A stretch of 32,763 bases of DNA from an uncultured Verrucomicrobiota bacterium (GTDB taxonomy: Bacteria; Verrucomicrobiota; Kiritimatiellia; RFP12; UBA3636), in NCBI GenBank assembly GCA_949285835.1, contig CASEAR010000059.1, forward strand, positions 1-32,763. The letters are read 5' to 3'. The notes under the pieces were generated by a model. That model worked only from the letters and a program-made list of their open reading frames with translations, searched no databases and was not told the DNA's origin. Every line of letters begins with the position of its first letter. Positions within the stretch are counted from its first letter, which is position 1. Made by a program: the position numbers and the translations under genes. Of this stretch, positions 16,559 to 23,159 are shown one piece after another.

Positions 16559-18367
16559 ATGAATGGTGCGGAAGACGATGATGCCGTAACGATGTACGAA
16601 AGCGTTTTTCGCGCCAGACATGCGAAAAACGTGAGCGATTTCTTTGAGCGCATGCTCAAGGAATCGAATATTGACGAAAAGGCCAATCACGCGCTCATGA
16701 AGAAACTGGAGCGTCTTCGGAGCCGGCAGGACGATGTGTCGTGTAGGCACCGCGTGTTGTCCTTCTTCTCTGGGCTGCTGATTTTCATCGTGATTGCGGG
16801 ATTTGCCGCGGCGGGAGTGACGCTTTGGCTTGTCTATGAGAAGAATCCCGCTGCGGACTTGCGCATTCTTCTTGGAGGAGCCGCAGCGGGGGTGGTTGGA
16901 ATCGCGTTTCGCTGTGCTTTTGTGTCTCCGGAGATTCGTGCGCTGCGGGAGAAGGCGGAGTCCATTGAGGAGTCGATTCGCCAGACGACGGCAGAGGCTT
17001 GGAATCAGGTGGAGCCGCTGAACCGGCTGTTTGACTGGAATCAGCCGACGGATCTTGTGTCGAAGACCTTCCCGCTTATATCATTCGATCCGTATGTGAC
17101 TGGCAGGAGAATAGAGGAATTGGAAACGTCGTACGGCATGTCGGAAGAAGTCGATGGATCCGTACTGTTCACGAAAAGCGGCGACATAAACGGAAATCCG
17201 TTTGTAATGGTCGATGTAAGGACCGTCGAGGCGGAAAACAAGACATACACCGGGAGCCTGGTTATACGCTGGAGTGAGCGCGTACGCGGGGCGAACGGCA
17301 AGTACTTCACGACAGTGCGGACGCAGGTGCTGACGGCGTCGGTGACCAAACCGATGCCGGTCTTCCCGGAAAAGCGGATTGTCGTATACGGCAACGACGC
17401 GGCTCCTGAGCTGAAGTTCTCGCGCAGCCCGACGGGGCTGGCCGGGGAAACGGGCGGATCTTTCAAGGCTCTGAAAAAGCGCAGCGCTTTGAGAAAACTG
17501 GAAAAATTCTCGCGCAACCTGAACGACGATTCGAACTACACGATTATGGCGAATAAGGAATTCGAGGTGTTGTTCAACGCTTCCGACAGATCGGATGAAG
17601 TTCAGTTCAGGATGCTGTTCACGCCGCTTTCGCAAATACACATGGTGAGACTCCTGAACGACACCCGGGCGGGTTACGGAGACGATTTCTCGTTCGTCAA
17701 ACGCGGAAAAATCAACATAATTACTCCGGAGCATCTTCGGTCAAGTCCTTTCAGTACGGATCCTTCGCAGTTCATGGGAATAGACGTCCGCCGGATGCGA
17801 ATGATTTTCAATGAGTTCAACAACGAGTACTTCAGGTCTGTATATTTTGCGTTTGCCCCGCTTCTGTCGATACCTCTGTATAGACAGATAAAGTCCCGCA
17901 GAACGATATACGGAAGCATTCTTGACTTGCAGCCGTCGTCGTGGGAGCAGGAATCGATCGCGAATTACCATTTTAACGACTGTTTCGGGAATGCCGGCTT
18001 CGACACTAAGTGTATCCTCAAGACACGGTTTGAAAGCATCGGGAAGGAAAGCGGACCGGCGAAAGTGCTTGTTGATGCACTCGGATACAGGATTTTCAAG
18101 AAGACGGAATATGTCCCTGTTTTGGGCGGCGACATGAAGCTGCATAATGTGCCGGTGGTGTGGGACGACTACCGCGTGATGAAGAAGTCTGCGAAGATTG
18201 AGATAATGCCGAGCGCGGATGCGGCGCGGCGCGTTCGGGACTATGATGAAGCGGCATATATGAAACGGCTGTCTCAGTGGCTTGAAAAGAGCTCGGAAAA
18301 GCGGCGTTCTGCGGTTAACCGGATGAACATAATCTCTGTGCCGTTCCAGTCGTCACGAAGAGCCTAG
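16559..18367 (+). CDS. LemA-associated membrane protein (DUF3137-like)
   Basis: A 602-residue protein. Residues 20-60 are charged and helical (possible coiled coil), two membrane segments lie at about 67-93 and 103-121, and a third helical stretch follows (ALREKAESIEESIRQ). The long soluble C-terminal part contains FSRNLNDDSNYTIMANKEFEVLFNASDRSDEVQFRMLFTP in two adjoining blocks, a pattern resembling DUF3137 proteins. Such proteins are repeatedly found next to LemA; their function is unknown. GGAG (16550-16553) lies 5 bp before the ATG. No catalytic motif was seen. The DUF3137 assignment rests on pattern memory; the pairing with LemA and the membrane topology are visible directly. Confidence 0.7.
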   Translation: MNGAEDDDAVTMYESVFRARHAKNVSDFFERMLKESNIDEKANHALMKKLERLRSRQDDVSCRHRVLSFFSGLLIFIVIAGFAAAGVTLWLVYEKNPAADLRILLGGAAAGVVGIAFRCAFVSPEIRALREKAESIEESIRQTTAEAWNQVEPLNRLFDWNQPTDLVSKTFPLISFDPYVTGRRIEELETSYGMSEEVDGSVLFTKSGDINGNPFVMVDVRTVEAENKTYTGSLVIRWSERVRGANGKYFTTVRTQVLTASVTKPMPVFPEKRIVVYGNDAAPELKFSRSPTGLAGETGGSFKALKKRSALRKLEKFSRNLNDDSNYTIMANKEFEVLFNASDRSDEVQFRMLFTPLSQIHMVRLLNDTRAGYGDDFSFVKRGKINIITPEHLRSSPFSTDPSQFMGIDVRRMRMIFNEFNNEYFRSVYFAFAPLLSIPLYRQIKSRRTIYGSILDLQPSSWEQESIANYHFNDCFGNAGFDTKCILKTRFESIGKESGPAKVLVDALGYRIFKKTEYVPVLGGDMKLHNVPVVWDDYRVMKKSAKIEIMPSADAARRVRDYDEAAYMKRLSQWLEKSSEKRRSAVNRMNIISVPFQSSRRA

Positions 18368-19168
18368 TTTCCTGTCACGTTTTTTGTTCTCTTGTAACTC
18401 TTCGTTGGGAAGGGTTGACGAATTTGCGCAAAAGAGGGAGATGCAGCTCGATAGAGAAAAGAGGTCATCGGTGGCGTTGCGCCATGGTACGCGCCAGACC
18501 GATGATGCAGTTCTGCGAAGTTCTTCAGGCCGGTCATGGAGCCGCACATGGTCTCCTGCGGGAGAGTTTAGACAGTGCGTTCGAAAATTGCCGGAATTCG
18601 GTGGCGCCGCTCTGTGTTTCGGGAGCGTGGTGTTTTTGTTTTCCGTTGCGAGAAGTGAAGCGCGCTTCCCGTTGGGAACGGAGTACAATGTAAATTACTT
18701 CCAGATTGAAGAAGTCCCTCATGGCTGCAGTGTTCACGATGCCGGCGTGAATGTCAACGAGTCAACATTTGGAAATCTCCTTAACACACCACGATCGACG
18801 ATGATACGAATGTCATCAATGCGGTACGAAGTGGGGTAATTGAATTGGACGCGTACCAAAATAGCAAGAAGGAAACATGAGGATAAAACATTGGTTTTTT
18901 GCATATCCTGTCCGCTGTCATGCTTTGCTGCGGGCACGTACTGGACGCACTTTTCAGCTGTGGAGCGTTGTGAAAACACGACTTGAGAAAATTGCGGAGA
19001 GTCTGTAGAATAGGGGCATATGGTGTGTTGGCCGCCGCGTGGTTCTGTCTCGTCCGAGGCTCTTCGAGGGCGGGCATTCCTGCGGTGGGGTTCGTTTCGT
19101 TTTGGCGCACCGGCTGAACGGTGCGAATCCGTCTGCGGAGGATATCATGCCGGTCCGCGGCAACTAAA
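18368..19168. other. Long spacer with possible decayed coding sequence
   Basis: About 810 bp without a secure gene. A plus-strand frame near 18583-18839 reads like a secreted protein start (hydrophobic ALCFGSVVFLFSVARSEA then a soluble stretch) but has no matching start codon or ribosome site. A 6-bp perfect hairpin GCACCG-N6-CGGTGC lies at about 19109-19126, upstream of the esterase gene. No known riboswitch was recognised. Confidence 0.35.
18877..19008 (+). CDS. Possible small hypothetical protein
   Basis: A 43-codon frame with an AAGGAA site 4 bp before its ATG. The product is basic and aromatic at the N-terminus (MRIKHWFFAYPVRCHALLRA) and resembles nothing I know. The ribosome site is the only positive evidence; chance is a realistic alternative. 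Confidence 0.2.
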   Translation: MRIKHWFFAYPVRCHALLRARTGRTFQLWSVVKTRLEKIAESL

Positions 19169-19179
19169 TGGAGTGTGTT

Positions 19180-19944
19180 ATGAATAAAATGGTAGTGTTG
19201 GCTGTGGCGTGTTCGTTGGCGTGTTCGGTTTCAGGAGAAACTTTGGAGGAAAAAACTTCTGAAGATGTGTTCTGCAGCAGCAGCGGCGTGAATCTGCCTT
19301 ACAGGGAGTACGTCTCAAAGAATGTCGGGAACGGGAATAAGGCTGCTCTTGTGTTTTTTCTGCATGGCGCGGGTGAGCGCGGGAATGACAACCGGGCTCA
19401 GATCCGGCTTGGGGTTGGATCAATAATCGACTACGCCGAGAGGAACGGAATTCCGTTGATTCTCATTGCTCCGCAGTGTTCGGCCGGGAAAAAATGGGTT
19501 GACACAGACTGGGGTGTCAGGGAGCATGATTTTTCCGAGAAGCCTTCGGAGATGATGGGTGCGGCGACAGAACTTCTTTTGGGGAAGATTAAGTCGCTGC
19601 CCGTGGACTCGAACAGAATATACGTTACCGGGCTGTCAATGGGCGGATACGGCACGTGGGATATGGCAATGAGGCGTCCGGATATGTTTGCCGCGGCGAT
19701 TCCCGTCTGCGGCGGGGCGGATACTGCGGAGGCAAAAAGACTCGCTGGGCTCCCGTTGTGGGTTTTTCACGGCGGGGCGGACAATGTCGTGCCGGTTGAT
19801 TGCTCCAGAGACATGGTGAAGGCGGTGCGCGATTGCGGGGGGAGCGTGAAATACACGGAGTTTCCCGGGATAGGGCATGACTCGTGGACGGGTGCATACT
19901 CTGCCGCAGAAACGCTGGATTGGATGTTTTCACAGAGGCGGTGA
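19180..19944 (+). CDS. Secreted alpha/beta-hydrolase esterase
   Basis: A 254-residue protein; the ATG at 19180 is preferred over one 12 bp upstream because GGAG (19170-19173) lies 6 bp ahead. A signal peptide covers about 1-19 (ending SVSG). The body is an esterase/carboxylesterase of the PHB-depolymerase-like type: FFLHGAGERGNDN forms the oxyanion region, Ser153 sits in GLSMGGYGTW, Asp201 in HGGADNVVP and His233 in GIGHDSW, giving a complete triad. It probably removes acyl or feruloyl-type esters from polysaccharides in the periplasm or outside. It is followed after 19 bp by the polyferredoxin gene, but a functional link is not obvious. Confidence 0.85.
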   Translation: MNKMVVLAVACSLACSVSGETLEEKTSEDVFCSSSGVNLPYREYVSKNVGNGNKAALVFFLHGAGERGNDNRAQIRLGVGSIIDYAERNGIPLILIAPQCSAGKKWVDTDWGVREHDFSEKPSEMMGAATELLLGKIKSLPVDSNRIYVTGLSMGGYGTWDMAMRRPDMFAAAIPVCGGADTAEAKRLAGLPLWVFHGGADNVVPVDCSRDMVKAVRDCGGSVKYTEFPGIGHDSWTGAYSAAETLDWMFSQRR

Positions 19945-19963
19945 AACATAACAGAACCGGACT

Positions 19964-21376
19964 ATGCGGAAGTTTCGGATAAAATCGCCAACGAGGAAAC
20001 ATAACAGGATAACTCTTGTGAGAGTTGTTCTGGCGGCGGCGGCTTTTTGTGTGTACTGCGCTGTTTTTGCCGGAGTGTCCGCGTGGCTGTCCGGGGTTTT
20101 CAAGGCGCATCCGGGGCCGGCGTTTCTCAGGTTGGCGGCGTCTTTTTCCGCATCTGCGGCCGCTGTGCTGGCGGCGACAGCGGTGTTGACCTTTGTGTTC
20201 GGCCGTTTCTTTTGTTCGTTTTTGTGTCCATTCGGACTGTTTCAGGATGCGGTATCGGTATTGCGGGCGGGGAAACGAGGTCCGGGTTCAGACTATGCGG
20301 TTTTGAGGTATGCGGTTTTGGGGGCGGTGCTTGGCGCCTCCGTATGCGGTTCGGCGGCGGGATTTCTTCTTGTGGAGCCGTATTCCAATTTTGGAAGGAT
20401 GGCGGCGTTTTCTTCCGGGGCGGTTGTTGTTTTTGTGCTGATAACGGCGGCGGCTGTTTGGAAGAAGCGTCTGTTCTGCGTGTCGCTGTGTCCGGTTGGA
20501 ACCGTCCTCGGCTGTATTTCGCGTCATTCATTGTTCCGGATGCGTATTGCCGGGAATTGCGTGAAATGCGGAATTTGCGCGATGAAATGTCCTACGGGGT
20601 GCATTGACGCGGTCACTGGGACAGTTGACGGGGAAAGATGCATATTATGCATGCAGTGCATTGATGTGTGCAGGACCGGCGCGCTGAAGTACGTGCCGTC
20701 ATTCAGCCGAGAGGGAATGGAGCCGCATCCGGATCAGTCGCGGCGCAGGTTCATAATTAAGGGGGCGGCAGTTGCAGCGGGCGCGGCGGCGGGCGCCGTC
20801 ATTGCAAAGACTGCCGGCGGCATATTGGGCGGCAGGACGTCGGTTACTGGCGTTTTGCCGCCCGGGGCCGGTTCTATCGGGCGGTTCGCTTCGAAGTGTA
20901 CTTCGTGCCAGCTCTGCACGGTCAATTGCCCATCGGGTATAATTGTGCCGGCGAGGTTCGGTATTGGTCCGGTCTCTGTGGATTTGTCGAAGGGATCATG
21001 TTTGTTCTCGTGCAACACATGTTCCCGTGTTTGTCCGACGGGGGCAATACGGCTGCTGGAGCTTGAGGAGAAACAGAGACTGAGGATTGCCTCTGCGGTG
21101 TTTAATGCCGGCGCGTGCATAGCGTTTCAGGAGTTTCAGGAAGGAACCAGATGCGGACTTTGCGCGAAGGCGTGTCCAACCGGTGCGTTTTCGCTGAGGA
21201 GCAACGGTACGCCGGTTTTCAGGAAGGATCGGTGTATAGGATGCGGAGCGTGCGCGGCCGCATGTGCGGCGAAGCCGCGTAAATTCATATCCGGCGGGGT
21301 GGAGGTGAACGCCGTCGTGATGGAAGAGATCCCGGAACAGACATTTGCGGCGCGTGAAAGCGCGCCCGGCGTGTGA
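19964..21376 (+). CDS. NapH-like membrane polyferredoxin with internal Tat-like motif
   Basis: A 470-residue iron-sulfur protein. The N-terminal half has several membrane segments (about 19-43, 56-80, 111-137, 152-166) and two CxxxCP motifs (84-89 and 172-177, FCSFLCP and FCVSLCP), as in NapH. Then follow CVKCGICAMKCP and CILCMQCIDVC. At 259-267 a twin-arginine-like motif SRRRFIIKG precedes a hydrophobic Ala/Gly-rich segment, after which come CTSCQLCTVNCP, CLFSCNTCSRVCP, CGLCAKACP and CIGCGACAAAC, as in NapG-like ferredoxins. The arrangement suggests a NapH-type membrane unit fused to a NapG-type exported ferredoxin. It would carry electrons between the quinone pool and a periplasmic partner; no partner reductase is encoded here. 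The start lies 20 bp after the esterase gene with a weak ribosome site. Confidence 0.87.
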   Translation: MRKFRIKSPTRKHNRITLVRVVLAAAAFCVYCAVFAGVSAWLSGVFKAHPGPAFLRLAASFSASAAAVLAATAVLTFVFGRFFCSFLCPFGLFQDAVSVLRAGKRGPGSDYAVLRYAVLGAVLGASVCGSAAGFLLVEPYSNFGRMAAFSSGAVVVFVLITAAAVWKKRLFCVSLCPVGTVLGCISRHSLFRMRIAGNCVKCGICAMKCPTGCIDAVTGTVDGERCILCMQCIDVCRTGALKYVPSFSREGMEPHPDQSRRRFIIKGAAVAAGAAAGAVIAKTAGGILGGRTSVTGVLPPGAGSIGRFASKCTSCQLCTVNCPSGIIVPARFGIGPVSVDLSKGSCLFSCNTCSRVCPTGAIRLLELEEKQRLRIASAVFNAGACIAFQEFQEGTRCGLCAKACPTGAFSLRSNGTPVFRKDRCIGCGACAAACAAKPRKFISGGVEVNAVVMEEIPEQTFAARESAPGV

Positions 21377-22060
21377 GCGCTTGTTTTGAGCGCCGCTCTT
21401 CCTTTGAGGTGATTTCCGCGTCGTTCCGGAGTGTTGTTTCGGGGGCATGTCCGGTACGGGCGCATTCCTGCCGGATGGTTTGCCGGAGCGCGCAGCCATG
21501 CTCACCAGCGATGTTGTTGGCGGCGCTGTGCGGCGGGTTGTAGCAGCGGCGTCTGTTGGAATTGTACAGGATTTCGCCTTACCGTTCAGACAGCATTACG
21601 GAGTTTGTCGCCTTTGACAGGAGTTTTCCGCTATGCGCAGGTGATGTAGTCCCTGCCGGGTTTTCCCGTATGGATAAGACGCGGTTTTTAAGAAGGCGGC
21701 ATTGGTAAAGGCTGCCGGGCTTTGTATATTATTTTCGGCCGCTGACCGCCCGTCTGACGGCCTGAAAGAAAGGCGCGGATGCGGCGGAGAATGTCGTTGG
21801 CGATTTTGTAAAATGTGCTTCGTTTATCGGTTTGAGACGCAGTTTTACTCTTTGCCGGAAATCGGAAGTTTTTTAGGCGCGGTTAGCCCGCATGTCGTCA
21901 AAGGAAATACCCCTCCGTTGGACACCTGTTTCCATGCTGTATATCATTCCTGCGGGTATGTGCGCCGCATTCTGCAGCTTTTCACGGGTTTGATAGATAT
22001 GGAGTTGCCGCTGAACAGCGGTATGGACGTTATATTCTGCAACTTTACTGACTTTATTTT
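21377..22060. other. Long spacer upstream of the second LacI gene
   Basis: About 685 bp without a supported gene. The frame of the LacI gene stays open far upstream (from about 21702), but the sequence there is unlike LacI and the promoter elements lie inside it, so it is leader DNA. A coding-like minus-strand frame with no start codon runs through about 21873-22040. Confidence 0.4.
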
Positions 22061-22102
22061 TTTTGTCAAACGCTTGACAAAACATATGTGCGCACATAAA
22101 AT
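22061..22102 (+). promoter_or_regulatory. LacI gene promoter overlapped by two CG-centred palindromes
   Basis: A consensus -35 TTGACA (22074-22079) and TAAAAT (22097-22102) are 17 bp apart. The -35 is the right arm of an inverted repeat TTTTGTCAA-N4-TTGACAAAA (22061-22082), whose centre reads CAAACGCTTG, a LacI-type operator form. A second, perfect 14-bp palindrome TATGTGCGCACATA (22085-22098) fills the spacer and enters the -10. The two centres are 20 bp apart, about two helical turns. This fits autorepression by the LacI protein encoded immediately downstream. Confidence 0.7.
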
Positions 22103-22130
22103 AGCCATCGGAAATGGGGGAAGTGATTTT

Positions 22131-23135
22131 ATGTCTGGTATGGCGGATATTGCTGAAGAGGTTGGAGTTTCGGTGTCTCTGGTGTCCAAGGTGCTTACTG
22201 GGAGGATGGGAAAAAGCTCCGTTAGGCCTGAGCTGGCCAGACGCATAAAAGATTGCGCCGGGCGTATGGGGTATGTCCCCAACATTACGGCGCGCTCTCT
22301 TGTTAAGAAACGCAGGAATGTGATCGGCGTATTCTTTCAGCGTTACGGTCAGCCCGGGAGCGGGCTTGTGGAGACGGTGGTTTGCGAGTTATCGAAGGCG
22401 CTTTCCGAGAGAAGTCAGAGTCTGCTGCTGAAGTTTTTTTCGAACAGGGAACAGTTCGCAGAGTGTCTGAAAACAGCGCATAGAAGCGTTATGGACGGTG
22501 TTGTAATGGTCGGCCCTTTTTTCTTCGATCCGTCGCCTTATATGTACGCTCTAGCGGACAAAGACATTCCGCTGGCAAGTCTGTCGGACAAGGCTCCGTG
22601 TGCCGGTGCATCGAATGTGGGCGTGAGCCCAGTGGAAGTCGGGCGGCTGGCGGCGCTGCACCTTATAGAACGCGGGTGCAGGCGGATTGCGACGTTTCAG
22701 ACGGAATTTGATTCCAGGAGGGCTCTCGGATACAGGATCGTGATGGAGGAATGCGGACTGAGCCAGATTCCGGAGTTGTCGATGACGACGAATGGATACG
22801 GTGCGGGAACCGCGCCGCAGCTCATAGAAGAGCTTCTTGACTCGGGAACGGCTTTTGACGGAGTGATAACCTGTTCGGATGCACAAGCCGCCGTTGTCCT
22901 GCGGGTGCTTTTGAGCAGGGGTGTGCGCGTGCCGGAAGAAGTGAAAGTCATAGGCGTGGATAATTCTCCGTATTGTGAGTTGTGTCCCGTGCCGCTGACG
23001 TCTGTTTCCGGCAGGGACGATTATCGCGCGGCGGCTGCGGTGCGGCTGCTGCTCCGGCAGATAGACGGAGGCGCTCCCGAATCAGTGTCGGTTGAGCCGG
23101 TTGTAGTTGCGAGGGAGTCGACGCGTGCGCTTTGA
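22131..23135 (+). CDS. LacI-family transcriptional regulator (second)
   Basis: A 334-residue regulator starting at the ATG at 22131, which follows a GGGGGAAG ribosome site and the promoter. MADIAEEVGVSVSLVSKVLTG (residues 4-24) is the DNA-binding helix-turn-helix; the hinge YVPNITARSLVKKR follows near 48-61. The ligand domain ends in VEPVVVARESTRAL, as usual for the family. Compared with the first LacI, the recognition helix reads VSLVSKV rather than ASTVSRV, so the operators should differ. It lies 24 bp upstream of the surface protein gene and probably controls that gene and the following secreted glycosidase as well as itself. The ligand is unknown. Confidence 0.92.
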   Translation: MSGMADIAEEVGVSVSLVSKVLTGRMGKSSVRPELARRIKDCAGRMGYVPNITARSLVKKRRNVIGVFFQRYGQPGSGLVETVVCELSKALSERSQSLLLKFFSNREQFAECLKTAHRSVMDGVVMVGPFFFDPSPYMYALADKDIPLASLSDKAPCAGASNVGVSPVEVGRLAALHLIERGCRRIATFQTEFDSRRALGYRIVMEECGLSQIPELSMTTNGYGAGTAPQLIEELLDSGTAFDGVITCSDAQAAVVLRVLLSRGVRVPEEVKVIGVDNSPYCELCPVPLTSVSGRDDYRAAAAVRLLLRQIDGGAPESVSVEPVVVARESTRAL

Positions 23136-23159
23136 TTCACTTGTGAAAGGGGTAGGTAA

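Noticed and set aside
19100..19170. Possible riboswitch upstream of the esterase gene
   Set aside because: Only one small hairpin is evident. The conserved cores of the cobalamin, FMN, TPP and glycine classes could not be found.
21702..22130. Upstream in-frame extension of the second LacI gene (143 codons)
   Set aside because: The promoter and operators lie within it, the sequence is unlike LacI, and the ATG at 22131 has a good ribosome site and gives a normal family length.
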